In this document: positions 28,273-37,485 of the stretch, one piece after another | Layout of the letters: every line of letters starts with the position of its first letter | Numbering within the stretch: position 1 is the stretch's first letter | Assembly (NCBI GenBank): GCA_963784995.1 | Contig: CAWATZ010000013.1 | Coordinates: 744,001 to 808,000, forward strand | DNA: 64,000 nucleotides | Origin: CAWATZ01 sp963784995 | GTDB taxonomy: Bacteria > Planctomycetota > Planctomycetia > Gemmatales > Gemmataceae | Direction of reading: 5' to 3' | Made by a program: the position numbers and the translations under genes | The notes under the pieces: generated by a model | The model's input: the letters and a program-made list of their open reading frames with translations, nothing else | Database searches by the model: none | Told to the model about the DNA's origin: nothing

Positions 28273-29253
28273 TCAGGACTTCCCACAACAGTGCTTGAAT
28301 TTCTTGCCGCTGCCGCAGGGGCAGGGGTCATTTCGTCCGACTCCCATGGCTGTCCCGCGAGGCGAAGGGCCCGCACCAAAGATGCGACCAAGCAACGAGG
28401 GCCGGGTGTTGGGGAGCGTTCCCGTCAGATAGATGCTGACGAGGGTATCCCAGCCCTTGTCCGTTGTGAGGTTGAGGGTCTGCAGGAGGGTCATCGGGAC
28501 CTCGCCCGTGCCGCCGGCCACCGGGTTGAACGGAGGCAACGAGGGGGGCTGTTGCAGCTGGAGTTGCGTCTCCATCCAGCCCTCCAGCGCGGCACGCACC
28601 ACGTCACGCAGCGTCTGCGGCTTGCAGCGCTGTGCGCTGCGGCAATGGCGCAAAGCCAGAAGGAAGTGTTCCTGGGCCCGCTTCGCCTGCCTTTGTTCCT
28701 TGAGGTGGTAGCCAAGAGAGTAATGCGATTCCACATCCTGGGGATTCAGCTCCAGGGAGCGCGTAAAAGCAGGGACTGCCAGATCGTTCCGCTCGGCGCT
28801 TTCGTAAAGGTTGCCGAGTCGGTTCCACAGATAATAATCCTTCGGATTGGCTGCGATCAATGCTTTCAGGTGCGTCTCCCCTTCGACGGTCGTGCGAATG
28901 ACGGTGCCGTCAAACAGCTGCATCTCGCCGAACTGGATCGGGGACCGAGCGGGGTCATTCCGTGCCACGGACAGAAGGGCCATGAACTTGAGCATGGTCA
29001 GGGGAGGCAAATCCCACGGCCCGCCGGCGCCGCAATGCTTGCAGTGGAAGTAGCCGGTAAAGCCAAGGGCATCGCCGAGGGCTGAGCCTGCCGCGGTCAA
29101 GGCAGGCATTTTGAGGGGATCGATCACAATGCGGCCGACTGCGTAGTGCCCCGTCTTGCCGCACGACCGGCACTGGAGTTCGGTCTTCGCGTCGAGTTTC
29201 GGCAGTTCATCCACCGTGCGCTCACGTGGCGGCCGGCGTTTTGACCAGGACAT
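28273..29253 (-). CDS. TPR protein with C-terminal SEC-C zinc motif
   Basis: Cytoplasmic protein of 326 residues. It has an N-terminal Cys pair (LQCRSCGKTGHY) and a second pair (FHCKHCGAGG) forming a probable zinc ribbon, then TPR-like helices (YYLWNRLGNLYESAE, VESHYSLGYHLKEQ) and a canonical SEC-C end (GRNDPCPCGSGKKFKHCCG). SEC-C motifs bind zinc and often interact with ribosomes or SecB-type partners. ATG 29253 with GGAGGAG upstream is used; an in-frame start at 29325 adds 24 residues over a palindrome. Role unknown. Confidence 0.8.
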   Translation of the reverse strand: MSWSKRRPPRERTVDELPKLDAKTELQCRSCGKTGHYAVGRIVIDPLKMPALTAAGSALGDALGFTGYFHCKHCGAGGPWDLPPLTMLKFMALLSVARNDPARSPIQFGEMQLFDGTVIRTTVEGETHLKALIAANPKDYYLWNRLGNLYESAERNDLAVPAFTRSLELNPQDVESHYSLGYHLKEQRQAKRAQEHFLLALRHCRSAQRCKPQTLRDVVRAALEGWMETQLQLQQPPSLPPFNPVAGGTGEVPMTLLQTLNLTTDKGWDTLVSIYLTGTLPNTRPSLLGRIFGAGPSPRGTAMGVGRNDPCPCGSGKKFKHCCGKS

Positions 29254-29531
29254 GAACTTCTCCTCCCTGCCGGAGCGCCGGCAGTTTGCCGGCGCCCGTT
29301 TGTGCGGGTTAACTGCTGGAATCACACCAACGCACTATGTTATCGTCTTCAGGAGCTTGTTGAAACGGGAGCAGGCAGAAAAAGTGCCAGCAGCGGCCTG
29401 GAAGCAGGCCACGGAAACGCATCCGGAATTCGAGGAATCCGGCTGGACGCTTGCATGCGGCCCGCCCTTCGGAGATACTGAACCAGACATGCCCCGAAAC
29501 AGTCCGCCTCCAACCGGGAAGGTCCGCTTCG

Positions 29532-30767
29532 ATGAGAATGTCCCACCTTGTTCCGTGTCTGACCCTTCTGGCGCTCGTCTGCCAGGCCCCGGCCCAGGAA
29601 TGGCCGCGGTTTCGCGGCCCCAACGGCACGGGGGCCGCCTCCGCACCTGGCATCCCGACCGCCTGGACCGAGAAGGATTACAACTGGAAAGTCGCCCTGC
29701 CGGGCGTGGGTCATTCCAGCCCGGTCGTCTGGGGTGAGAAGATCTTTGTCACCTCGGCGGAGCCGAAGACCGGCAAGCGAATCCTCCTGTGCCTGAGTAC
29801 GCGGGACGGCAAGACCCTCTGGTCGCACGAGTCCGACGCCCGCGCCTACAAGATCCACCGCAGCAACAGCTTTGCGACCTCGACCCCGGTTCTCGATGCC
29901 GAGCGCGTCTACGTCCTCTGGGTCACGCCGGAGCAGCTGACCGCCACGGCCTATTCGCACGACGGCAAGGAGACCTGGCACGCGGACCTGGGCAAGTTCA
30001 AGAGCCAGCACGGCGCCGGCGTCTCGCCCATCCGCTTTGACGATCTGCTGATCGTCCCCAACGACCAGGACAACGGCGGCTCGGTGATCGCCCTGGAAGC
30101 GGCCACGGGCAAGGTTCGCTGGCAGACACCCCGCCAGAGCAAGAACGCCACTTTCTCGACCCCCTGTGTCTTTCAACCGGCCGGCAAGCCTCCCGAGCTG
30201 ATCTTCACCAACTGGCAGCTGGGAGTGACCGCCCTCGATCCGAAGAGCGGCAAGACCGCCTGGTCGGCGTCCGTGTTCGACACCAAAACGCAGGAGCGGG
30301 CCATCGCCTCCCCGGTGGTGGCGGGCGACCTGATCCTGGCCACCTCCGGCTTCGTGACCGGCAAGAAAGAGTTCGTCGCCCTCCGCCCCGGCCCCGATGG
30401 TCCAAAGGAAGTCTGGCGGATGGACCGGGCCGTGTCCTATCTGCCGACCCCACTGGTCAAGGGCGATCGGATCTTCCTGTGTACGGAGACGGGCATCGCC
30501 AGCTGTCTGGAAGCGGCCACGGGCAAGGTGATCTGGCAGGAACGGCTGGGCGGCAACTTCTCGGCGTCGCCGGTGAGTACCGGGCCGTATATTTACTGCC
30601 TGGCCAGCAATGGCGACGTGACCGTCCTCCAGGCCGGCGACGAATATCGGGTGGTGGGCAAGAGTTCGCTGCGCGAGCCGACGCAGAGCACGCCGGCCAT
30701 CGCGGGCGGACGGATGTACTTTCGCACGGAAAAAAGCCTGTTCTCGTTGGGCGGGAGGAAGCAATGA
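29532..30767 (+). CDS. Exported PQQ-like beta-propeller protein
   Basis: Signal peptide (LVPCLTLLALVCQAPAQ) then WPRFRGPNGTG, the usual start of planctomycete PQQ-like (PF13360-type) propellers. Repeats of the kind ALEAATGKVRWQT and CLEAATGKVIWQE alternate to the end, giving about seven or eight blades. No residues clearly binding PQQ or haem are seen, so it may be a structural or binding propeller. ATG 29532 is preceded by GGGAAGG. Its stop overlaps the oxidoreductase start (ATGA). The operon suggests a role in periplasmic carbohydrate oxidation or sensing. Confidence 0.85.
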   Translation: MRMSHLVPCLTLLALVCQAPAQEWPRFRGPNGTGAASAPGIPTAWTEKDYNWKVALPGVGHSSPVVWGEKIFVTSAEPKTGKRILLCLSTRDGKTLWSHESDARAYKIHRSNSFATSTPVLDAERVYVLWVTPEQLTATAYSHDGKETWHADLGKFKSQHGAGVSPIRFDDLLIVPNDQDNGGSVIALEAATGKVRWQTPRQSKNATFSTPCVFQPAGKPPELIFTNWQLGVTALDPKSGKTAWSASVFDTKTQERAIASPVVAGDLILATSGFVTGKKEFVALRPGPDGPKEVWRMDRAVSYLPTPLVKGDRIFLCTETGIASCLEAATGKVIWQERLGGNFSASPVSTGPYIYCLASNGDVTVLQAGDEYRVVGKSSLREPTQSTPAIAGGRMYFRTEKSLFSLGGRKQ

Positions 30768-32154
30768 ACGCGGACCCGACACGCCGCCATTTCCTGGAGA
30801 CGACCGCCGCCCTGGGCTCGCTGGCCCTGACCGCAAGCAGCTATGGGCGCGTCCTCGGCAGTAACGAGCGGATCGGAGTTGGCTTCATCGGCTATGGGCT
30901 CATCGGCAAACGGCACGTCCTGGACTTCAAGGCGCAAGCGGACGTCGATTGCCTGGCCGTGGCCGAGGTCCACCAGGGCCGGCTCCAGGAGGCGCTCGAC
31001 CTGATCGGTGGGCGGGCGAAGGGGCACGGCGATTTCCGCAAGCTCCTCGAGAGCAAGGACATTCACGCCGTCGTCGTCTCCACGCCGGACCACTGGCACG
31101 CCCTCCAGACCATGCTGGCGTGTGCCGCGGGCAAGGACGTCTACGTCGAGAAGCCGTTGACGCTGTTTGTCCGCGAAGGCCGCTGGATGATCGACGTGGC
31201 CCGCCGGACCGGCCGCGTGGTGCAGGTCGGCACCCAGCAGCGCTCGGGCAAACACTATCAGCGGGCCCGCGATCTGATCCGCCAGGGCAAGCTGGGCAAG
31301 GTCGTCTCGGTCACGATGCGAGCGGTCCGGAACATCATGCCCGGCTACGGCAGCCCGCCCGACCAGGCACCGCCGAAAGAGCTGGACTGGGACCTGTGGC
31401 TGGGGCCGGCGCCGAAGGTGCCGTACAACCCGAACCGCTGTCTGTACCATTTCCGCTGGTTCTGGGATTACTCCGGCGGGCAAATGACCAATCTCGGCCA
31501 GCACGCGCTGGACATCGTGGACTGGACGCTGGGACTGGACACGCTGCGAAGCGTGGTCAGCCTCGGCGGCCGATTCGCGCTCAAGGACAACGGCCAGACG
31601 CCGGACACCCAGGATGCGCTCTTCGAGTTCGATGGCTGGACCGCGTCCTGGCGCATCGCGAATGCGCCCGCGGCGAAGTGGGCAAGTACGGCCTGGAGTT
31701 CCACGGCACCAGCGGTACGCTGGGCATTTCGCGGAAGGGCTTCACGCTGACGGCCGATCCGCTGCTGCCGCCGGAGAACACGGTGCCGCAGTTCACCGGG
31801 GCTCATCCCGTCGGCGGACCGCAGCCGGTCAAGGGTGCGACGCCGAAACTCCGTACCGAGAACGTCGAGGACCGCTCCGGCGACAGCGCGGCCCAGCTGG
31901 TCGATCACGTCCGCAATTTCCTCGATTGCGTCCGCTCGCGGAAACAACCCATTTCCGATCTGGAAAGCGGCCATCGAGCCGCCACCGTCTGCCACCTGGC
32001 CAACCTGTCGCTGCGGCTGGGACGCAAGCTCCGCTGGGATGCGGCCCGCGAGACGATTCCCGGCGACGCGGAGGCCGAGCGCTGGCTGATCCGCCCTTAC
32101 CGAACGCCGTGGGACCGCGAGCTGAAGGCCCTGGGAATTGGAGGCACGCCATGA
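30764..32154 (+). CDS. Tat-exported Gfo/Idh/MocA-family oxidoreductase (frameshift near 31664)
   Basis: NAD(P)-dependent sugar or cyclitol dehydrogenase family. The Tat signal has RRHFLETTAALGSLALTA. The Rossmann domain shows GFIGYGLIGKRH and the conserved VEKPLTL; the substrate-domain His lies in GGQMTNLGQHALDIVDW. The frame breaks near 31664 by loss of one base: sense resumes as RGEVGKYGLEFHGTSGTLGISR and ends IGGTP at 32154. Overlaps of four bases with the genes on both sides show an operon. The intact catalytic residues favour a sequence error over decay. Substrate unknown. Confidence 0.85.
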
Positions 32155-33184
32155 AACCGACCCGACGTGAAATGCTGGCGCTGACCGCCTCGGCCCTCGC
32201 CGCCGGTCGGCCTTCGCGCCGCCGAGGCCGAGTTCCGGCTGGGCATCGTCATCCACTCCTACCCGATCCGCTCGCGGCTGGAGCAGAAGAGCGGCTTCGC
32301 GGACCCGATCCACTTTGTGGAGTTTTGCCGGGAGCGCAGGGCGGGCGGCGTCCAGTTGCCGCTGGGCATCCGCGAGCCGGCCTACGTGGCACGGTTGCGG
32401 GCCCTGGTCGAGAAGCACGGGATGTATCTGGAGGGATCGCTGCGGACTCCGAAAGAGAAGGCCGACCTGGAGCGCTTCGAGGCCGAACTGCGGACCGCCA
32501 AGGAAGCGGGCGCGATGGTGGTGCGGACGGTGATGCTCGGCGGCCGGCGCTACGAGACGTTCCGCACCGCCGAGCAATGTCGCGCCTTCAAGGAGCAGGC
32601 CCTGCGCTCGCTCCAGCTGGCCGAGCCGCTGCTGGCCCGCTGCAAGGTCCGGCTGGCGGTCGAGAACCACAAGGACTATCGGGCCGAGGAACAGGTTTTG
32701 GTGCTGAAGACGCTCAGCAGCGAGTGGGTGGGCGTCTGCGTGGACACCGGCAACAACCTGGCCCTGCTGGAGCAGCCGCTGGCCACGGTCGAGGCCCTGG
32801 CCCCGTGGGCGCTGGCGTGTCACCTCAAGGACATGGCCGTCGAGGAAGCGAAGGACGGCTTCCTCCTGAGCGAGGTCCCGCTCGGGCGAAGGGTTTCTGG
32901 ACCTGAAGGGCATCGTCGCCACCCTCCGCAAGGCCCGGCCGGGGATTCGCTTCAGCCTGGAGATGATCACGCGCGATCCGCTGTCGATTCCCTGCTTGCG
33001 GGAGGATTACTGGACCACGTTGGCTGAGGTGCCTGGGCGGGAACTGGCCCGCATGCTGAGCTTGGTGCAGAAGAAGGGGCGGAAGCTGCCGCGGATCAGC
33101 ACGCTGAGCGAGGCGGAGCAATTGCGCGTCGAGGATGAGAACGTACGGCGGTCGCTGGAGTATGGGCGGAAGGACCTCGGGTAG
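32151..33184 (+). CDS. TIM-barrel sugar isomerase/epimerase (AP endonuclease family 2 fold), two frameshifts
   Basis: Starts MKPTRREMLALTASALAAG, a Tat-like signal. A one-base insertion near 32208 moves sense to RAAEAEFRLGIVIHSYPI, and another near 32882 to GEGFLDLKGIVATLR. Four likely metal ligands of the xylose-isomerase-like barrel are visible: Glu in VENHKDY, Asp in CVDTGNN, His in CHLKDM and Glu in FSLEMITRD. The end is GRKDLG. Third gene of the operon with the PQQ-like propeller and Gfo/Idh/MocA enzyme; together they look like an exported sugar-modifying pathway. Confidence 0.82.
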
Positions 33185-33298
33185 GTGCCCACCGCGCCTG
33201 GCCAAAAGTTGTCGATTTGCGGCCAGGCGGCTGGTATGCTCAACCATGTTTTCCGGGTTGCGGAAATGACCTGTCGTCCCAAGAGGTTCGACTTCTAA

Positions 33299-33430
33299 TG
33301 GACCCCGAAAACTGGACCACCGATTAAGCTATCATCCGGTGGCGCAGGAAAGGGGGAGCTATGACAGGCAAGCGGAAGAAGCATACGGTAGCTTTCAAGG
33401 CCCAAGTCGCCTTGGCGGCCTTGAAAGGGA
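33299..33430 (+). mobile_element. IS3-family remnant: left end and start of orfA
   Basis: TGGACCCCGAAAACTGGACC at 33299 is the typical end of IS3-group elements. ATG 33361 begins MTGKRKKHTVAFKAQVALAALKG, the orfA N-terminus, but similarity stops near 33430 and no helix-turn-helix or orfB follows. The next 235 bases, up to the LRR gene, hold no gene I can recognise. Confidence 0.8.
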
Positions 33431-33667
33431 CAAGACTGTCAATCCCTTCGCCCGCCTGTCGCGGCGGGCAACGGGGCGAGAGCAGGCTCGGCTGCACGGG
33501 GGCAGCCAGGGTGCGGCAACCGTGCGGCCCTTCACCGGGTGGCGCGGCGGGAGTGCTTCCGGCCACGCCGCCTGGCCGAGTGCCGCGCCGTCCTCACCAA
33601 AGTCTCGCCGCTTGCTGACAGCTGCGCTGTCACTCGACGCGGAGTTCAACACCAACGAGGAGTTCCC

Positions 33668-34737
33668 ATGAAGACGTACTGGCCGCTGTTGTTGCTGGCC
33701 CTGTCGTGTGCGTCCGTCCGTGCTGCCGACGACGCCGAGGCGAAGGCCGTCGCCCTGGTGGAGAAGCTGGGGGGCAAAGTCGAGCGTACCGACAAGGTTG
33801 CAGGAAAGCCGGTTCGGTCAGTAGATCTCAAGCGCACCGAAGTGACGGATGCAGGGCTGAAGGAACTGGCCGCCTGCACGCAACTCCAGTACCTCGACTT
33901 CTCGGGCTGCACAAGGTGACGGACGCGGGGCTGAAGGAACTGGCCGCCTGCAAGCACCTCCAGAACGCTGGACCTCTCGGGCTGCGACAAGGTGACGGAC
34001 GCGGGGCTGAAGGAACTGGCCGGCCTGCAAGCAACTGCAGATCGCTGAACCTCTCGGCTGCACGCAGGTGACGGACGCAGGGCTGAAGGAACTGGCCGCG
34101 CTCAAGCAACTGCAGACGCTGAACCTCTGCGACTGCACGCAGGTGACGGACGCGGGGCTGAAGGAACTGGCCGCGCTGCAAGCAACTCCAGACGCTGGAC
34201 CTGCTCGCTGCACCAAGGTGACGGACGCGGGGCTGAAGGAACTGGCCGCCCTGCAAGCACCTGCAGACGCTGGACCTCTGCGACTGCACCAAGGTGACGG
34301 ACGCGGGGCTGAAGGAACTGGCCGCGCTGCAAGCAACTCCAGTCGCTGGACCTCGCCGACTGCGCAAGGTGACGGACGCGGGGCTGAAGGAACTGGCCGC
34401 CTGCAAGCAACTCCAGACGCTGAACCTCGCGCTGCACCAAGGTGACGGACGCGGGGCTGAAGGAACTGGCCGCCTCAAGCACCTCCAGGCGCTGGACCTG
34501 ACCGGCTGCAAGCAGGTGACGGACGCGGGGCTGAAGGAACTGGCCGCCTGCAAGCAACTCCAGACGCTGGACCTCCCGAGCTGCAAGCAGGTGACGGACG
34601 CGGGGCTGAAGGAACTGGCCGCCTGCAAGCTCCTCCAGGAACTGGACCTCCGGAAATGCTTCAAGGCGACGAGGGAAGGGAAGAACGAACTAAAGAAGGC
34701 TTTGCCCAAACTGAAGGTAATCGACGACCTTGAGTAG
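33668..34737 (+). pseudogene. Secreted leucine-rich-repeat protein, 11 units of 25 aa, repeatedly frameshifted
   Basis: ATG 33668 (ribosome site GAGGAG) starts a signal peptide (LLLLALSCASVRA) and a capping region. Eleven repeats follow with consensus VTDAGLKELAACKQLQTLDL and Cys at fixed positions, as in Cys-containing LRRs. GTGACGGA occurs at 33842, 33916, 33992, 34068, 34143, 34218, 34294, 34369, 34442, 34516 and 34591. Most spacings are not 75, so single-base indels break the frame in many units between 33900 and 34500. The last two units and the C-terminus (KKALPKLKVIDDLE) are in one frame. It sits between IS3 and IS66 remnants. It may be decaying or poorly assembled. Confidence 0.8.
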
Positions 34738-34956
34738 TCCAAAGTGTCGAGAGCTAAAAGGACCGGCCCTCTACGTCCGCACGCGTCCCTTCTCTTCCGG
34801 ACGGTGGCTTGAATGCTTTCGGCATTCGCCTCAAGGGACCTCTTGTGCTCTGACAGCTGGAGTTCGACTTTCTGTAAGTCGGCCGCACAAAGGTCAGCAA
34901 GGAGTGACCGGCGTTTGCTTCCCGGTGATTCGTCGGCGAGCGCTTCCATGTCCAGG

Positions 34957-35445
34957 CTGCTATCGGCTCGCCGAGTGGGCCTCCCGCCCTGGAACGTGTC
35001 GAGCAGACGTGATGCAGGGGTTGAGTCCGTGCCGCTGCACTGAGGCGGCGATGCTCAGCAGCACCGCGGTGGGCTGTAACCCACCGTCCCCGCCCAGGTG
35101 CAGCCAGTTCCGGCGACCGACGCAGAGCGGCCGGATGGCTTGTTCGGCCGCCGCGTTGTCGGTGGAGAGCCACCCGGCGATGAGGTACACGCCAAGGGTG
35201 CCCCACGGGTTCGTCGCGTCGGTGACCGCTTCTCCGCGAGCCGACCTGGGCAGCACCCGCGAGCGCTGCTCGGCCAGCCAGTCGGCGAACGCGGCCAGCA
35301 CCGGCCCGGCGTGCGTCTGGCGGTACGTGGCAAGCTAATCCCCGGACAACTCCCGCTCCTTGGCCTCCCGCTCGTCCGCGTCCAGGGACTGGATCCGGGC
35401 CAGCGCCTCGTGTGCCCACTCCGGGTCGGACAGTCGGGCGTCGAA
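34957..35445 (-). mobile_element. IS66-family transposase remnant (C-terminal part)
   Basis: The minus strand encodes FDARLSDPEWAHEALARI, then a stop, then ADWLAEQRSRVLPRSARGEAV, LSTDNAAAEQAIRPLCVGRRNW and TAVLLSIAASVQRHGLNP, the IS66 transposase C-terminal half. TAG at 35337-35335 interrupts SGD-LATYRQ. The N-terminal half and both ends are missing, so it cannot move by itself. Confidence 0.82.
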
Positions 35446-35461
35446 AGTTTCTGTCTTTTTT

Positions 35462-35580
35462 GGCCTGGTTCAGCTTTTGTGTGCAAGAGGTAACATTCTG
35501 TGCCTGGGAGGAGTGACCGATTTGCACAGCATTCGGCACAGAAACCCGCTGGCGGCTGTTACCCCCTTTTGAACCAGGCC
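35462..35580. repeat. Nested inverted-repeat element upstream of ispE
   Basis: Three nested pairs: GGCCTGGTTCA (35462-35472) with its complement (35570-35580), GGTAACA with TGTTACC inside it, and TTCTGTGCC (35496-35504) with GGCACAGAA (35535-35543) at the centre. This can fold as one branched or elongated RNA. It may be a mobile-element remnant or an RNA structure; it matches no riboswitch that I know. Confidence 0.5.
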
Positions 35581-35640
35581 TCTTTTTTCATCCTTCAGCC
35601 TTGTGAAGGTACTCGGCGGGGAACTCCCCCGACCCTCCTC

Positions 35641-35669
35641 TTGACGCTCTCGTCCGGTGTGGTTATGAT
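35641..35669 (+). promoter_or_regulatory. Sigma70-like promoter of ispE
   Basis: TTGACG (35641-35646) and TATGAT (35664-35669) are separated by 17 bases, close to consensus. It lies about 165 bases before the ispE ATG, so a long leader would result. Confidence 0.55.
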
Positions 35670-35834
35670 CCGACTCGTTCTGAACGGTAGGAGGCTTGCC
35701 CTCTCCTTCCGACGGGATAGGATGATAGGGACTGATTCCTCCTCAAGGACGAACCAGGGTGCCGAAGTCAACGATGCCGCCCGGCGCTGAGCTGAACCAG
35801 GGATGGACGACCTTTCGCTTCCTTCCTTGTACTC

Positions 35835-36719
35835 ATGCTGATTCGTCTTGCTGAGAAGCGGGTGTTCCTGCGAACACCCGCCAAGGTCAATCTGTTTCTG
35901 GAAGTCCTCCGCAAGCGGCCGGACGGCTACCACGATCTGGCCACGCTGATGCTCGCCGTCAGCCTGTACGACACCCTGGAGATCCAGGAAAGCAACGCGG
36001 AGGAGGTCCGGCTGACCTGCGATGATTCGGCCCTTTCGACGGGGCCGGACAACCTGGTCATGCGGGCCGTCCGGCTGGTCCAGGAACGGTTTGGCGTTCG
36101 CAAGGGCCTGGAGATTCGGCTCTGGAAGCGAATCCCCATGGCCGCGGGCCTCGGTGGCGGTTCCAGCGATGCGGCTGCAACCCTTGCCGGGCTCAACCTG
36201 CTGTGGCGTCTCGGGCTGGATCAGAAGGACCTGATCCAGTTGGGCGGGCAGCTGGGAAGTGACGTCTCTTTCTTCTTTGCTCCGCCGGCCGCCTGGTGTA
36301 CGGGTCGGGGAGAGATCGTGGAGCCAGTCCCTCTTGGAAGGCCCCTCGATCTGGTGCTGGTCTGTCCGCCGGTCGGTCTGGCGACCGCCCAGGTGTTCGG
36401 CAGACTGAAGGTGCCCGAGCAACCGCTGGATGGGCTGGCCCTTCGCCAGGCCATTGCCAGCGGCGACGTTGAAGAGATAGGCCGGAGGTTGCACAATCGT
36501 TTGCAGCCGGCGGCCGAGGAATTGTGTCCCGCCGTGGCCGAGTGCTGTCAGCGACTCGCGAGCACCCGGCCGGTGGGACGGCTGATGACCGGGAGCGGCA
36601 GCACAGTGTTCGCACTGGCCCGCGATTCGGTCGATGCCCTGCGAATCACGCGGGAACTGCGTTCGCTTCGGGATGAAGGGGCCGGTTCTCGTGTCTTTGT
36701 CGTTCGGAGTTGCGATTGA
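35835..36719 (+). CDS. ispE: 4-diphosphocytidyl-2-C-methyl-D-erythritol kinase
   Basis: Phosphorylates CDP-methylerythritol in the non-mevalonate isoprenoid pathway. GHMP-kinase features: N-terminal TPAKVNLFLEVLRKRPDGYHD with the catalytic Lys, the ATP loop PMAAGLGGGSSDAAATL, and C-terminal LMTGSGSTVFAL. Length 294 aa is typical. ATG 35835 is followed by some 15 residues before conservation. It is directly followed by spoVG, the same two genes that lie near each other in Bacillus. A good promoter lies upstream. Confidence 0.95.
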   Translation: MLIRLAEKRVFLRTPAKVNLFLEVLRKRPDGYHDLATLMLAVSLYDTLEIQESNAEEVRLTCDDSALSTGPDNLVMRAVRLVQERFGVRKGLEIRLWKRIPMAAGLGGGSSDAAATLAGLNLLWRLGLDQKDLIQLGGQLGSDVSFFFAPPAAWCTGRGEIVEPVPLGRPLDLVLVCPPVGLATAQVFGRLKVPEQPLDGLALRQAIASGDVEEIGRRLHNRLQPAAEELCPAVAECCQRLASTRPVGRLMTGSGSTVFALARDSVDALRITRELRSLRDEGAGSRVFVVRSCD

Positions 36720-36747
36720 GTGTGCCACAGAATAAAGGAGAACAACT

Positions 36748-37359
36748 GTGGTCATCACCGAAGTCCGGATCAAGCTGATGGAAGACAACAACGAGAACGA
36801 GCGCCTGCAGGCTTTCTGCTCGGTGACGTTCGATGATGCCTTCGTCGTGCGCGACCTGAAGATCATCGAAGGCACCAAGGGCTCGTTCGTGGCCATGCCG
36901 AGCCGGAAATTGACCGACCGTTGTACTTCCTGTGGCTGCAAGAACCACCTGCGGGCCCGGTTCTGTAACCAGTGTGGCGGCAAGCTCGACGAGGATCGAG
37001 CCACTCGGGACGCCGACGGCCGGGTCAAGCTGCACGCCGACATTGCCCACCCGATTAACTCTGCCTGCCGGGAGGTCATTCAGTCGGCCGTCCTGAAGGC
37101 GTACAATGCCGAGCGCGAGCGCTCCAAGCAGCCCGGCTACATCTGCACGTACGACGATTACGACAGCGATTACGATGAAGTCCCGGCCAGCTATGGCCAG
37201 GTCATCGGCGAGATGTCCGGCCCGGTTCGCGGCTACCGTACCCACGGCTCGCACGGCCATGCGACCGGCCCGACTCGCAATGCCACGACCACGACCGAGA
37301 CCACCAACCACGGCCGCGACGACAAGCGGTCCGATGGGTTTGGCGCCGGCATCCTCTGA
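36748..37359 (+). CDS. spoVG: SpoVG-family protein with inserted zinc ribbon
   Basis: SpoVG proteins bind nucleic acids and act in sporulation, capsule or cell-division control of Gram-positives. The N-terminal core VVITEVRIKLME, LQAFCSVTFDDAFVVRDLKIIEG and VAMPSRK is clear and DIAHPINSACREVI completes it. Between these, residues about 55-96 hold a zinc ribbon with Cys59, Cys62, Cys73 and Cys76 (CTSC, CNQC), absent in the Bacillus protein. The C-terminal 80 residues are a low-complexity tail rich in Tyr, Asp, Thr and His. GTG 36748 has AAAGGAG at good spacing. It follows ispE by 28 bases, probably in one operon. Confidence 0.92.
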   Translation: MVITEVRIKLMEDNNENERLQAFCSVTFDDAFVVRDLKIIEGTKGSFVAMPSRKLTDRCTSCGCKNHLRARFCNQCGGKLDEDRATRDADGRVKLHADIAHPINSACREVIQSAVLKAYNAERERSKQPGYICTYDDYDSDYDEVPASYGQVIGEMSGPVRGYRTHGSHGHATGPTRNATTTTETTNHGRDDKRSDGFGAGIL

Positions 37360-37485
37360 GCCGAGGCCGGTGATTGGAGTTTGAAGCCCGAGGGGCGGGA
37401 CAACGAGGTTCCGCCTCTCGCGCTTTTCCGCACGTCTCGACACACTTCTCGTTGCCGAGTCCCTTTCCTTCATCGAGGACTTCGC

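Noticed and set aside
33431..33667. Second part of the IS3 transposase
   Set aside because: No similarity to orfA or orfB can be seen after the first 23 codons.
33842..34665. Non-coding tandem repeat or CRISPR
   Set aside because: The 75-base unit encodes a clear 25-residue LRR and has no unique spacers.
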